Assembly: GCA_037442205.1 (NCBI GenBank)
Contig: JBBIQS010000023.1
Span: 27,693-91,692, forward strand
DNA length: 64,000 bases
From: JBBIQS01 sp037442205
GTDB taxonomy: Bacteria; Myxococcota; Myxococcia; Myxococcales; UBA5297
Direction of reading: 5' to 3'
Part shown: positions 41,855 through 52,406 of the stretch, piece by piece
How the letters are laid out: every line of letters starts with the position of its first letter
How positions within the stretch are numbered: position 1 is the stretch's first letter
The notes under the pieces: model-generated
The model's database searches: none
What the model saw: only the letters and a program-made list of their open reading frames with translations
Told to the model about the DNA's origin: nothing
Translations under genes and position numbers: made by a program

Positions 41855-42663
41855 GCGAAGCCGGTCGCACCGTCGGGCTCATCGCCGGCAACGGCCAGTT
41901 CCCCATCCTCTTCGCCCGCGGGGCCAGGCGCGCCGGGGTGCGGGTGGTGGCGATCGCCCACCTCGGCGAGACCGATCCCTCGCTGGCCCGGGAGGTCGAC
42001 GAGCTGGTGTGGGTCCACATCGGCCAGCTGTCGCGCATCCTCAAGACCTTCAAGAAGCACGGAGTCGGCGAGGCGGCGATGGCCGGGGGCATCGGCAAGC
42101 TCAAGGCCTTCCGCAACGCCCGCCCGGACCTGGCCAGCCTCAAGCTGCTGGCTCGGATGCGCCACTTCAACGACGACGGGCTGCTCAAGGCCATCGCCCA
42201 GCACTTCGAGGCCACGGGGGTGCGCATCATCCCCTCGACTGAGTTCTTGCAGGAGGTGCTGCCGCTGTCGGGGCCGCTGACCCGCCGGGAGCCGAGCGCC
42301 GAGGAGCAGCGGGACATCGCCCTGGGCCGCGAGGTGGCCCAGGCCCTCGGGCGTGCCGACGTCGGCCAGACGGTGGTGGTCTGCCGCGGCAACGTCATCG
42401 CCGTCGAGGCCGCCGAGGGGACCGACGCCTGCATCAGGCGGGCGGGCGAGCTGGCCGGACCGGGGATCGTGGTGGTCAAGCGCTGCAAGCCCCAGCAGGA
42501 CCTGCGCTTCGACCTGCCGGCCATCGGCCCCAGGACCATCGAGGCCATCGCCTCGGTGAAGGGCGCGGCGCTGGCCATCGAGCCGGGCAAGACGGTGGTG
42601 CTCGACGCCGAGGCGGTGCGGCGGGCGGCGGACGAGGCGGGGATCGCGGTGGTGGCCGCCTAG
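41851..42663 (+). CDS. lpxI: UDP-2,3-diacylglucosamine pyrophosphatase LpxI
   Basis: The 270-residue enzyme cuts UDP-2,3-diacylglucosamine to lipid X and UMP, replacing LpxH in several lineages. Typical LpxI blocks are VGLIAGNGQFPILFARGAR at the start, WVHIGQLSRILKTFKKHGV, GGIGKL, and in the second half VVCRGNVIAVEAAEGTDAC with FDLPAIGPRTIE near the end, a candidate for the catalytic Asp. The start is GTG, overlapping the lpxA stop (GTGA), so translation is coupled. Its stop codon overlaps the stop of the convergent gene by 3 bp. Confidence 0.92.
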   Translation: MSEAGRTVGLIAGNGQFPILFARGARRAGVRVVAIAHLGETDPSLAREVDELVWVHIGQLSRILKTFKKHGVGEAAMAGGIGKLKAFRNARPDLASLKLLARMRHFNDDGLLKAIAQHFEATGVRIIPSTEFLQEVLPLSGPLTRREPSAEEQRDIALGREVAQALGRADVGQTVVVCRGNVIAVEAAEGTDACIRRAGELAGPGIVVVKRCKPQQDLRFDLPAIGPRTIEAIASVKGAALAIEPGKTVVLDAEAVRRAADEAGIAVVAA

Positions 42664-44573
42664 GCCTTCTCGCCGGCCCCGCGCCGCCGGTTGATCCCCT
42701 GCAGCACCTTCTTCGCCAGCAGGCAGCCGGGGCACGACTTGAGCAGCTTGAAGAGCAGCTTTCGGGCCTCGGCCGGGTCGCCGATCTCGTCCTCGATGAT
42801 CGCGGCGATGATCTGCGGGCGCTCGAGCGTCGGGTTGATCGCCAGCGCCTTCTTGATCAGCTTGAGGGCGGACTTGGCGCGGTGCGCGGCGTCTCCCGGG
42901 CCGGCCTTGAAGGTCGCCCAGGCCAGGTAGCTGTAGTACTCGGGTTCGCGGGCGTTGAGGCTGACCGCGCGCTCGAAGGCGGTGAGGGCCCCGGACCAGT
43001 CGCCCTTGCGCATCAGGTTCTCGCCGCGCTTGAGCTCCACCTCGGCCTCGACGTTGGGCGTCTCGGCCCGAGCCACCTCGGCCCGCCCCAGCAGGAAGCT
43101 GACGTAGGCCTTGCGCTTCGCCTCGTCGGAGAGCACCCGGTAGGCCGCGGAGAGCTTGTCGAGCACCGAGGCCAGCAGGTCGCCCATCGGCCCCAGCTCG
43201 AACTCGGCGTAGCTGTCGGGGTGAAAGCGGGTGGCGGCGTCGTGGTAGGCGCGCTCGACCTCCTCCGACCCGGCGGTGATGTCCAGCCCCAGCGCCCGGA
43301 AGTAGCTGGCGGTGAGGATCTTGACCGCTTCGTCGCCCAGCTCGGCGGCCTTGGCGGCCGGCAGCGCCTTGCGCCGCTTGCGCGAGGCCGGCTGCGCCGG
43401 CAGCGCCACCCCGGACTGCGACCCCGCGTCGCGCGGGGCGGGCGAGTAGGAGAGCACCTGCACCGTGCTCAGGTACCAGAGCAGCGCCAGCGCGTGCTTC
43501 AGGTCCTTGCTGTCGGCCAGCACCTCGCGCAGCGTCCGCTGGCCGGTCAGCGACAGCGCCAGGCTCAGGTCGGCGGTGGAGAGCCCCAGCGCCGGCAGCT
43601 CCCTGGCGAAGTCCGGGGAGCGGGCCGGGTACTCCTTCATGTGCGGCCCCAGCGCCGAGGCGAAGCTCTTGGTCGGCCAGCTCAGGCGCACGGCCTCGTA
43701 GATCGGCGCCAGCGCCGGCAGGTCGATGCTCGGGACCTCGCTGGCGAACTCGTCGCCGGCGTAGAAGCTGAACCGCCCTTCGCTCATGGCCAGGGCCTGG
43801 GAGATCTTGGCCCGGGCCCAGTCGCGCAGCAGCGCCAGCAGCGGCTCGCCGGCCTCCACCGCTCCGATCGCCACCAGCGCCGCGCCCGGCGACAGCTCGC
43901 CGCCGGCGACCATCGACAGCAGCTCCTGGTGCTGCGCCTCGGTGATGATTCCCCGGTCGCCCAGCCAGCTGGCCAGCGAGTCCTGCCGGGCGCTGGAGTC
44001 GTAGTTCGCCGGCGCCCCCCTGACGAAGTAGACCCGCCGGGTCAGCTCGCGGTGGGCGAAGACCAGCACTCCGTCTCGCGCGAGCCGGTACCAGGAGTGG
44101 AGGTGGGAGGGGAGGGCGCGCGACTTCATCTCGCCGGAGGCCACCGGCGAGCGGCCCAGGGTCGCGGCGACGCCAGTGGTCGGGCGCGGGGCCACCGCGG
44201 CGGCGCTGATCAGCTGGTCCAGCCGACCCAGGATCTCATCGCGCTTGGTGGCGTCGGCGAGGTAGGCGTTGACCATCAGGTCGAGCACCGAGCCCACGCC
44301 GCGGGCCTTGCCGAGGTGGCCCTTGTCCACCGCCAACAGCGGCAGCCGCGTCCCGGACTCGGTGGCCCGCAACAGCTTGCCCAGCGTCGAGCCCTGGTAG
44401 CGGGGCAGGTCGGCGGCCAGCAGCACCGCGTCCGGGCGCTCCGAGACGCAGGCCTCGAGCGCCCTGCCGGGTTCATCGGCGGCCAGCACCCGGTAGCCGG
44501 CCTGAGCGAGCATGTGCTGAAGCAGCTCGAGGGTGGGGGCGTGGGGCTCGGCGATGAGGACAGTGCGCGCCAT
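42660..44573 (-). CDS. Receiver-like/DUF4388/J-domain/TPR fusion protein
   Basis: The 637-residue protein joins four modules. Residues 1-120 resemble a response-regulator receiver (TVLIAEPHAPTLELLQHML, with LLAADLPRYQG at the phosphorylation site position). Residues about 145-330 look like DUF4388/PatA-like sensory domain (LARDGVLVFAHRELTRRVYF, SWLGDRGIITEAQH). Residues 445-525 hold a DnaJ J-domain with intact HPD (TRFHPDSYAEF). The rest holds TPR-like repeats (LMRKGDWSGALTAFERAVSL) and a C-terminal CPGC pair. Such combinations are typical of myxobacteria; the role is not known, but a link between signalling and chaperone recruitment is implied. Its stop overlaps lpxI, and it follows the acyltransferase gene after 65 bp. 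Confidence 0.85.
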   Translation of the reverse strand: MARTVLIAEPHAPTLELLQHMLAQAGYRVLAADEPGRALEACVSERPDAVLLAADLPRYQGSTLGKLLRATESGTRLPLLAVDKGHLGKARGVGSVLDLMVNAYLADATKRDEILGRLDQLISAAAVAPRPTTGVAATLGRSPVASGEMKSRALPSHLHSWYRLARDGVLVFAHRELTRRVYFVRGAPANYDSSARQDSLASWLGDRGIITEAQHQELLSMVAGGELSPGAALVAIGAVEAGEPLLALLRDWARAKISQALAMSEGRFSFYAGDEFASEVPSIDLPALAPIYEAVRLSWPTKSFASALGPHMKEYPARSPDFARELPALGLSTADLSLALSLTGQRTLREVLADSKDLKHALALLWYLSTVQVLSYSPAPRDAGSQSGVALPAQPASRKRRKALPAAKAAELGDEAVKILTASYFRALGLDITAGSEEVERAYHDAATRFHPDSYAEFELGPMGDLLASVLDKLSAAYRVLSDEAKRKAYVSFLLGRAEVARAETPNVEAEVELKRGENLMRKGDWSGALTAFERAVSLNAREPEYYSYLAWATFKAGPGDAAHRAKSALKLIKKALAINPTLERPQIIAAIIEDEIGDPAEARKLLFKLLKSCPGCLLAKKVLQGINRRRGAGEKA

Positions 44574-44638
44574 GACTCCTAGACTTCTCCGCCCCACTGT
44601 CGGCCATTCTAGCCGACCTTCTTGCGGCGCGCAGGGGC

Positions 44639-47272
44639 TCAGCGCGGCTCGGTGGCCAGCAGCCGGTCGATCTGGGCCAGGTAGCGCTCGGGCGCCCCGC
44701 GGTCCTCTGGCGAGATGGAGACCTTCTTGCCGTCCTCGCTCTCCAGGAGCACCCGGCGGTCGACGAACAGCGCCAGGGCGTTCTCGAGGTTGGGCTTGCT
44801 GAGCGCCTCGCTGCAGCCGACCTGGCCGGAGAGGAAGTCGGCCCGCCCGCGGTCCAGGGCCCGCCGCAGCAGCTCCTTGCGGTCCACCGGCGAGGCCGCC
44901 ACCGGCAGCACCGAGGCGAAGATGCGGTAGCTCTCCAGGAAGTCCCGGGTCAGATCTCTGAGGAACATCAGGCTGTTGCGGGCGTGGGGCTCGGGGGCCA
45001 CCGCCACCTTGCCCTCCTTGCGGACGACCATCCCCTCGTCCGAGAGGGCGTCCAGGGTCTCGGAGAGCTGGGCATCGAGGCTCTTGCCGAAGGAGAACTC
45101 GAGCTTGAACAGCAGGCTGAGGAAGAGGACCTGCTCGCGCAGCTCCTCGAGCGTGGTCTCCCCGCCCAGGCCCAGCAGCGCCGTCGCGATCAGCGAGCGG
45201 GCGACCGTCAGGTGGACGAGGTTGTTCTTGTAGAAGCTGAGCGACGGGCGCCGGTCGTCGGGCACCTGGTAGATGGTCTCGCCGTCGATCACCTGCTGCT
45301 GGATCAGCTCGTCCTCGACGAACAGCTTCAGGGCCTCGTTGATCGGCCCCAGCACCGAGGGATCGGAGGGCGCGCCCTCCAGGACCGGGGAGAGGCGGGC
45401 GCCCTTCTTGAGCGCCAGCTCGCGCAGGGCGTGGATGTGGGCGCCGGCCTCGCGGGCTCCGATGCCCCGCCTCCGGTGCGCCAGCAGCGCCGCCGACACC
45501 AGCGCCGCCGGGGTGATAACCGCTGCCCGGCTGATGCCGAAGGTGACCTTCTGCGCCAGCGAGCGGATCGCCGCCCGGCGCACCTGCTCGTCGGCGGCCT
45601 TGTCCAGCGAGCCCAGGCGGTCGAGCAGGAACTTGCGCAGCGAGATCGGCTCCTCGAACGACAGGTAGATGCGCCCGTAGCGCCCGGTGAAGGCCTTGGG
45701 GGCCTCGAGCAGGCTCTTGATCGACTCGGCCTTCTTCTCGCCGCCGGCCAGCTCCTTGGCGTAGCTCTTGGCCTCGACCACCTTCTCGTAGTCGATGGCC
45801 ACCGGCACGAAGTAGACGTCGTCCTGCGCGCCCTCGAGGAAGGCGTCGACCTCGAAGCTCAGCACGCCCAGCTTGGGCGCCAGCAGCTTGCCGGTGCGGC
45901 TGCGCCCGCCCTCGATGAAGAACTCCTGGGTGTAGCCCTCGCGCATCAGCTTCTTGACGTAGGCCTTGAAGCTGGCGGCGTAGACCTTGTCGCCCTTGAA
46001 GCTGCGCCTCAGGAAGAAGGCCCCCGAGCGGCGCAGCAGCGGCCCGGCCGGCCAGAATGACAGGTTGGCCCCGGCGGCGATCAGCGGGATGGCCACCCCG
46101 CGCTCGGCCAGGTGCCAGCTCAAAAGCAGGTAGTCGAGGTGGCTCTTGTGGCTGGGGCAGAGGATGATCGGCGCCTCGCGGGCGGCGGCCATGGTCCGCT
46201 CGAAGCCCTTCTCGTCCACCTCGACCCCGGTGTGCACCCGGTAGAAGAACCAGGTCAGGATCCGCTTGAAGACGGTCAGGACGATGGCGCTGTAGTCGGC
46301 CGAGATCTTGTTCAGGTTCTTCTCGGCCTCGGCGCGCAGGGTCTCGACCGGGAGGCCCTTCTCCGCGGCGACGTGCTCCAGCGCCGCGCGCAGGGTCCGG
46401 TCGCGCAGAGTCTCCTCGATGATCCGCTCGCGCGACTTGCGCGGCGGCCCGACGATGGCCCGGGTCTCGCGCGCCAGGTGCTGGTAGAGCGCCCCGCGCA
46501 CCTTGCGCACCAGCGTCTGGTCGGAGTCGGCGGCGTTGTCGCGGACGAAGGCGGTCAGGTCCACCGGCGCCCCGACCCGGAAGAAGGCGGTCTTGTAGTT
46601 GAGCAAGAAGCCGATCGCCGCCGCCAGCGGCCCGGGGGCCTCGGGGCTGCCGAAGATCAGGTCGCGCAGCGTCGGCCGCACGTTGCGCGCCCGGTGGCCC
46701 CACCAGTAGAGCTCGGGGACCAGGAACAGCGGCCGCTGCTCCCGGCGCGCCCGAGCGACCAGGGCGAAGAACGGGTCGCGCTCCGGCGGCAGCTCGGGGA
46801 TGGCGCCGCGGCGGTTGCGCAGGAAGACCAGCGCCGAGGCTTGGGAGTCGAGGGCCCGGGTCAGCTGCTCGGCGGAGCTGCCACGGCGGAACAGCCGGCG
46901 GAACGGGCTCCAGTAGCTCCAGCCCATGCCGATCGCCGCCCGCAGCGGCGGCAGCGCCCGGCGCAGCAGCCACCAGGCGAGATAGAGGAAGGAGATCGCC
47001 GAGACTCGGCGCATCACGTGGACGATCTCGCCCTTGGCGGCCAGCTCGGAGAAGGTCTTGGTGCCTTCCTCGGGGAGCGGGATTGGCTCGAAGTACCGCC
47101 GGCCGAAGGCGCGGGAGAAGACGGAGAAGTCCCGCCGCAGCTGTCGCGACTCTCCCTCGGTGGAGGCGGCTGCCGTCGTCTCGGTGGGGGTGTCCATCGG
47201 AGGGGTCGAACCGTACACCGGGCCCTTCCCAGGGGCAATCGGCTCGGGGTCCCTCAGGGCCGGGGCGCTCAT
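44639..47272 (-). CDS. plsB: Glycerol-3-phosphate acyltransferase, PlsB-like
   Basis: The 877-residue membrane-bound enzyme acylates glycerol 3-phosphate at position 1 in phospholipid synthesis. The catalytic H-x4-D motif is in CPSHKSHLDYLLL (about residue 375). Other acyltransferase blocks are visible: LSFWPAGPLLRRSGAFFLRR (block II), FFIEGGRSRTGK (block III, about 455) and VYFVPVAIDYEK (block IV). The long C-terminal helical region is as in E. coli PlsB (807 residues). The start at 47272 has AAGG upstream; an internal ATG at 47197 is possible. It lies 26 bp after the histidine kinase stop and shares its direction. Confidence 0.85.
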   Translation of the reverse strand: MSAPALRDPEPIAPGKGPVYGSTPPMDTPTETTAAASTEGESRQLRRDFSVFSRAFGRRYFEPIPLPEEGTKTFSELAAKGEIVHVMRRVSAISFLYLAWWLLRRALPPLRAAIGMGWSYWSPFRRLFRRGSSAEQLTRALDSQASALVFLRNRRGAIPELPPERDPFFALVARARREQRPLFLVPELYWWGHRARNVRPTLRDLIFGSPEAPGPLAAAIGFLLNYKTAFFRVGAPVDLTAFVRDNAADSDQTLVRKVRGALYQHLARETRAIVGPPRKSRERIIEETLRDRTLRAALEHVAAEKGLPVETLRAEAEKNLNKISADYSAIVLTVFKRILTWFFYRVHTGVEVDEKGFERTMAAAREAPIILCPSHKSHLDYLLLSWHLAERGVAIPLIAAGANLSFWPAGPLLRRSGAFFLRRSFKGDKVYAASFKAYVKKLMREGYTQEFFIEGGRSRTGKLLAPKLGVLSFEVDAFLEGAQDDVYFVPVAIDYEKVVEAKSYAKELAGGEKKAESIKSLLEAPKAFTGRYGRIYLSFEEPISLRKFLLDRLGSLDKAADEQVRRAAIRSLAQKVTFGISRAAVITPAALVSAALLAHRRRGIGAREAGAHIHALRELALKKGARLSPVLEGAPSDPSVLGPINEALKLFVEDELIQQQVIDGETIYQVPDDRRPSLSFYKNNLVHLTVARSLIATALLGLGGETTLEELREQVLFLSLLFKLEFSFGKSLDAQLSETLDALSDEGMVVRKEGKVAVAPEPHARNSLMFLRDLTRDFLESYRIFASVLPVAASPVDRKELLRRALDRGRADFLSGQVGCSEALSKPNLENALALFVDRRVLLESEDGKKVSISPEDRGAPERYLAQIDRLLATEPR

Positions 47273-47298
47273 GGAAATCTGCCTTTTTCGCGAGGAAG

Positions 47299-48951
47299 CT
47301 AGGGCGCTTCGGCGGCGCTGGCCCCGGGGCGGACCACCTCGCGCACCCGGTCGAGCAGCCGCTGGAGGTTGAGGGGTTTCTCGAAGAAGCCGTCGATGCG
47401 CTCCGGGCCGTCGTAGCGGATGCCGGCGGCGCTGTCGGCGGCCCCGGAGATGACGAACACCGGGGTCGAAGCCAGCCGGGCGTCGGCGCGGATGTGCTGC
47501 AGCACCGCGCGCCCGTCCTGCCGGCCCAGCCGCAGGTCGAGCAGCACCAGCGCCGGCCGCGAGGCCTGCAACTGGCGCATCGCGCCCTGGGCATCGAAGG
47601 CCTGGGCCACCGACAGCCCCTCGGCCTCGAGCACCTGGCCGAGCACCTCGCGGCAGTCGGAATCGTCCTCGACCAGCAGCACCGTCCCGTCGCGGGGCTC
47701 GGCCTCGCGCGGCCCGGCGCTGACCTCGCCGGCGAACAGCGGCAGCCGCAGGGTCAGGGTGGTGCCCTGGCCCGGGGCGCTGCTGGCGGAGACAGATCCG
47801 CCGTGCAGCTGGGCGATCTGCCGGACGATGGCCAGCCCCAGGCCGCTGCCGGAGCGGGCCGCCTTGGCCTGGCCGCGGTAGAAGCGGTCGAAGATGTGCG
47901 GCAGGTCCTCGGGCGGGATTCCCTGGCCGGTGTCGCTCACCTCGAGCACCGCCACCCCGCCCTCGGCGTGCGCCTCGACCCGCACCTGGCCGCTGGGCCG
48001 GTTGTAGACGATGCCGTTCTCCAGCAGGTGGACCAGCGCCTCGTGGAGCCGGTCGCGGTCGCCCTTGACGAAGACCTCGCCGCCGCGGCCGAACTGGATC
48101 GACACCGAGGCCGCCGCCGCCGAGGCCGCCAGCGGGCCGGCCGCCTCCTGGGCCAGGGCGCGCAGCCCGAAGGGCCGATCGGCGAGCGTCATCCTCCCGC
48201 CCTGGAGCCGGGACATCAGCAGCATGTCGTTGATCAGCCGCAGCAGCCGGTCGGCGTTGCGGTTGCAGACCTCGTAGGCCTTGCGCGCCTTGTCGCCGTC
48301 GGCCAGCCCGCCCTTGAGGCCGATCGACAGGTAGGCCTTGATGGTGGTCAGCGGGCTCTTCAGCTCGTGGGAGACGTTGCCCAGCAGCTCGTCGCGGGCC
48401 TTCTCCAGGCTCTTGAGGCCGGCCACCGCGGTCTCCAGGTCGCGGGTGCGCCGGGTGGCGGCGTCGCGCAGCTGGGCGATCTGCATCCCGGCGGCCAGGT
48501 GGCGGGCCAGCGCGCGCCACAAGCTGTCGGCCACCGGCTGGCGGGGCTGGACCACCGCCAGCACCGCCCGCACCTCGTCGCGGTCGACCACCGGGATCGC
48601 CACCTGCTCGCCTTCGCGGATGATCTCCTGCGTGGTGTAGGCCTTGCCCACTGGCCCTTCGCCCGGGCTGCAGGCGATGGCCCTGGCGCCCGAGCGCCCC
48701 CGGGTCGCCACCACCGAGAGCATGCCCTTGTCGGCGTCGAAGCGGGAGGCGAAGGCCAGCCGGGCCCGCGAGAGGTCATGGGCCAGCGCCAGCCCATCGC
48801 GCAGCGCGTCGCTCTCGCTCTTGGCCTGGGCCATCGAGTCGGCCAGCAGCGCGACGAGGGCGGCGGGGAGAGACTCGAGCGGCTGGGCGGCCGCCCCTCG
48901 CGCGGTCTTCAATGAGAGCGGTTTTTTATTCCGTTGGGGCACAGCGGGCAT
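47299..48951 (-). CDS. Hybrid sensor histidine kinase with GAF and receiver domains
   Basis: The 550-residue soluble kinase has a GAF-like sensory domain (about 35-185), then HisKA with phospho-acceptor His in LLGNVSHELKSPLTTIKAYL (about residue 197). The HATPase follows with N box HLLENGIVYNR, G1 DTGQGIP and G2 GSGLGLAIVRQI. A C-terminal receiver (about 425-540) has the acceptor Asp in LVLLDLRLG, acid pair VEDDSD and Lys in FEKPLN. There is no transmembrane helix, so the signal is cytoplasmic. The output partner is not obvious; the downstream protein with a receiver-like domain is a candidate. The start codon has no Shine-Dalgarno sequence. Confidence 0.92.
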   Translation of the reverse strand: MPAVPQRNKKPLSLKTARGAAAQPLESLPAALVALLADSMAQAKSESDALRDGLALAHDLSRARLAFASRFDADKGMLSVVATRGRSGARAIACSPGEGPVGKAYTTQEIIREGEQVAIPVVDRDEVRAVLAVVQPRQPVADSLWRALARHLAAGMQIAQLRDAATRRTRDLETAVAGLKSLEKARDELLGNVSHELKSPLTTIKAYLSIGLKGGLADGDKARKAYEVCNRNADRLLRLINDMLLMSRLQGGRMTLADRPFGLRALAQEAAGPLAASAAAASVSIQFGRGGEVFVKGDRDRLHEALVHLLENGIVYNRPSGQVRVEAHAEGGVAVLEVSDTGQGIPPEDLPHIFDRFYRGQAKAARSGSGLGLAIVRQIAQLHGGSVSASSAPGQGTTLTLRLPLFAGEVSAGPREAEPRDGTVLLVEDDSDCREVLGQVLEAEGLSVAQAFDAQGAMRQLQASRPALVLLDLRLGRQDGRAVLQHIRADARLASTPVFVISGAADSAAGIRYDGPERIDGFFEKPLNLQRLLDRVREVVRPGASAAEAP

Positions 48952-49053
48952 CTAACCGGGGCGGGTTGACCGGCGCAACGAGGATGCCGTTCCCCGCGCC
49001 GGGCCCGTTCAGTGGACGACGGTGGCGCCGCCGCCCCCGAGGGAACGCTCGCG

Positions 49054-49779
49054 CTAGCCGCGGCGCTTGACGGTGCCGGAGCGATCGACCAAGAAGCCGT
49101 CCGGGAGGCCCTTCTCGATCTTCTCGCGGTAGCCCTGGATGCCGAAGCCGGAGTCGGCCAGGGCGGCGGCGAGGGCGGCGATGACCCGGGCCCGGTCGGC
49201 GGAGTCAACGAAGGCCTTGAGCATTGGCTCGCGCGACTGCTCGTCCTTCTGCTTGGCCAGGGCGGCGGCGGCGGCGATGCGCACGTCGTCGGAGGGGTCC
49301 TCGAGGAAGGGGTTGAGCGCCGGGGCGATGCGCGGATCCTTGAGATCGCCGATGGTGGCGATGAGCACCGTCTTCTTCTCCGGGTCGCGGGTGTACTCCG
49401 GGCCCAGGGCGGCGAGGATCTCGAGGCAGACGCCCACCAGGTCCGACTCGCCGACCACCTGGCGCAGCATCTTGACGGCCCAGCTGGTGGCCACGTCGCT
49501 CTTCTTGAGGAAGGCCTTGAGCGGCTCGATGGTCTTGTCGCCGAACTTCAAGAGCGACTCGTAGGTGTAGTCCTTCTCCTCGGCGTCGGTGATCGACGGC
49601 TCGCAGGCCACGGTGAAGCGCATCAGCAGCGCCGCGATGGCCTCGGGGGTGCCCAGGTCTAGCAGCTGGTCGATGGCCTTCTGCCGGTTCTCCGGCGGGC
49701 CGTACTTCTCGGTGACCTTCTTCTGCAGCGACTTGGCGCGCTTCTCGGGGCTGCCGCCGAACAGGTCGAAGAATCCCAT
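49054..49779 (-). CDS. HEAT-repeat protein, hypothetical
   Basis: The 241-residue protein begins with a short amphipathic or hydrophobic start (MGFFDLFGGS) like those of proteins that dock to partners or membranes, and continues as helical HEAT-type repeats, for example LLDLGTPEAIAALLMRF, LGPEYTRDPEKKTVLIATIG and DPSDDVRIAAAAALAKQ. Such scaffold proteins mediate protein contacts and have no enzymatic function of their own. GAGGAACC precedes the ATG. Gaps of 83 bp to dnaJ upstream and 102 bp to the kinase downstream leave operon membership open. Confidence 0.8.
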   Translation of the reverse strand: MGFFDLFGGSPEKRAKSLQKKVTEKYGPPENRQKAIDQLLDLGTPEAIAALLMRFTVACEPSITDAEEKDYTYESLLKFGDKTIEPLKAFLKKSDVATSWAVKMLRQVVGESDLVGVCLEILAALGPEYTRDPEKKTVLIATIGDLKDPRIAPALNPFLEDPSDDVRIAAAAALAKQKDEQSREPMLKAFVDSADRARVIAALAAALADSGFGIQGYREKIEKGLPDGFLVDRSGTVKRRG

Positions 49780-49862
49780 GGTTCCTCGCGTGAGGAGAGA
49801 GTCAGAGTAGTCGGGGCGGGCACTCTAGCCGCCACCTTGGAGAAGCGCCAAGAGAAGATCCG

Positions 49863-51041
<1,179 letters not shown>

Positions 51042-51185
51042 GGTCGGCTCCCTGGCGCCCCGCTGCTGGAGGCGCGATCGGGCAGCGCGCTGCCCGGCGA
51101 GGAAGACCTTTCCCCGCCCGCACTACCTAACCACTGATCAGCGCTTGCCAAGCAAAATCAGGCGATTTCGCGGATCGGGCGCCGC

Positions 51186-51680
51186 TCAGAAGTCGAGGGT
51201 CATCACGATCGCGTCCTCGCCCTCTTCCGAGTAGTAGTTGGGCCGCACTCCGACCGAGCGGAATCCCAGCGACTTGTAGAGGTCGATGGCGTGGACGTTG
51301 GAGCGGCGCACCTCGAGGGTCGCCAGCTGGGCGCCCTTCGTGCGCCCGCGGGCGAAGCACTCGCGCAGCAGCGTCTTGGCCACTCCGCGCCGGCGCTGCT
51401 GGGGGTCGGTGGCGACGTTGAGGATGTGGATCTCGTCGTGCACCAGCCAGAAGATCACGAACCCCAAGAGCTGAGGGCCGGCCGGCTGCGGCTCCTCGGC
51501 CAGCAGGATGCACGACCAGTCGTGCTCCAATTCGCGGCGGAACAGCTCGGCCGACCAGGGATGGGCGAAGGCGGCCTTCTCGACCCGCATCACCTCTTCG
51601 ATGTCGGCGGCGACCATCTCCCGCAGCTGGAAGGGCGCCGGGGCGGCGGGCGTCTGGCCTTCGGGCTCTAGGCGTCTCAA
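51186..51680 (-). CDS. rimI: Ribosomal protein S18 alanine N-acetyltransferase
   Basis: The 164-residue GNAT enzyme matches RimI in size and order: LREMVAADIEEVMRVEKAAF (first strand and helices with the Glu of the active-site region), PWSAELFRRELEHDW, the acetyl-CoA loop VATDPQQRRRGVAKTLL (Q/R-x-x-G-x-A) and the terminal LEVRRSNVHAIDLYKSLGF with the RNNxxAxxLYxxxGF-type motif. It would acetylate the N-terminus of ribosomal protein S18. The start is TTG with GGGAGGGAAG upstream. It lies 21 bp after the SurA-like gene. Confidence 0.9.
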   Translation of the reverse strand: MRRLEPEGQTPAAPAPFQLREMVAADIEEVMRVEKAAFAHPWSAELFRRELEHDWSCILLAEEPQPAGPQLLGFVIFWLVHDEIHILNVATDPQQRRRGVAKTLLRECFARGRTKGAQLATLEVRRSNVHAIDLYKSLGFRSVGVRPNYYSEEGEDAIVMTLDF

Positions 51681-51701
51681 GTTGCTTCCCTCCCAACTAC
51701 C

Positions 51702-52397
51702 CTAAGGCTGTCTCTTGCCGGCGCCACCGGGCTCCCCGAAGTGAGCGACCACGCGCACCTCCGCCCGCGCTCTCAGCTCGTCCATCAGGCGCTTGGCCAG
51801 CTGCCGGTAGCGGTCGCGGGTGAGCGCCGCCTTGATCCCTTCGCGCACCTGCGAGAACCCCTGGCCGACGAAGTCGTCCTGGTGCTCTTGGTAGAAACGC
51901 CTGAGCTCCTCTTCGCTGACGCGCGCCGCCAGCTTCACCCGGCTGTCCAGATAGCGGGCGACGCGCAGCTGGCGCCGCAGGATGGCCGCCAGCTGGTCCT
52001 CGCTCGCCTCCTGCTGCTGGAGGAAGGCCTGGTACTTCGCCCGCGAGGGGAAATGCCCCGCCAGCTCGTTGAGGGCGCGCGCGACCTCTTCCTCGTCCAC
52101 CGCGAAGACCTGCAGGCGATCGGCCTCCGCCCAGGCGAGCCGCTGGCCGATCGAGTATTCGAGCGCGCTGGCGAGCTCGGCGTCGGCGAGCTCGGCCTGG
52201 GCCGCCAGCACGCCGCCCTGGTTGATGAGCACCACCCGGGCTTCGAGCATCAGCTCGCTCAGGAGCAAGGGCTCCTTGTTCACCACGGCGACGACCCGAT
52301 CGATGACCTTGCGCTCCGCCGCGGGCTGCGCGGACGCCAGCTGGGCCGGCGAGCTGGCCGGGAGCAGGGCGAGGGCGATGGCGAGGAAGCGGCGCAT
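51702..52397 (-). CDS. SurA N-terminal-like periplasmic chaperone without PPIase domain
   Basis: The 231-residue product has a signal peptide (FLAIALALLPASSPAQLASA) and then a SurA_N-type segment, IDRVVAVVNKEPLLLSELMLEA, the hallmark of SurA and related outer-membrane protein chaperones. The helical core (residues 60-180) is present, but the parvulin PPIase domains that normally follow are missing, and the protein ends about 50 residues after EEELRRFYQEHQDDF. It may act as chaperone only. The start at 52397 is preferred to 52436 because the signal peptide begins there. No Shine-Dalgarno is seen; TACAGT ends 9 nt upstream. Confidence 0.8.
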   Translation of the reverse strand: MRRFLAIALALLPASSPAQLASAQPAAERKVIDRVVAVVNKEPLLLSELMLEARVVLINQGGVLAAQAELADAELASALEYSIGQRLAWAEADRLQVFAVDEEEVARALNELAGHFPSRAKYQAFLQQQEASEDQLAAILRRQLRVARYLDSRVKLAARVSEEELRRFYQEHQDDFVGQGFSQVREGIKAALTRDRYRQLAKRLMDELRARAEVRVVAHFGEPGGAGKRQP

Positions 52398-52406
52398 GGC
52401 CGGGCC

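Noticed and set aside
44639..48520. One very long leftward protein covering kinase and acyltransferase
   Set aside because: The frame passes through the kinase gene in a shadow frame; the acyltransferase begins at 47272 and the kinase has its own complete domains in another frame.
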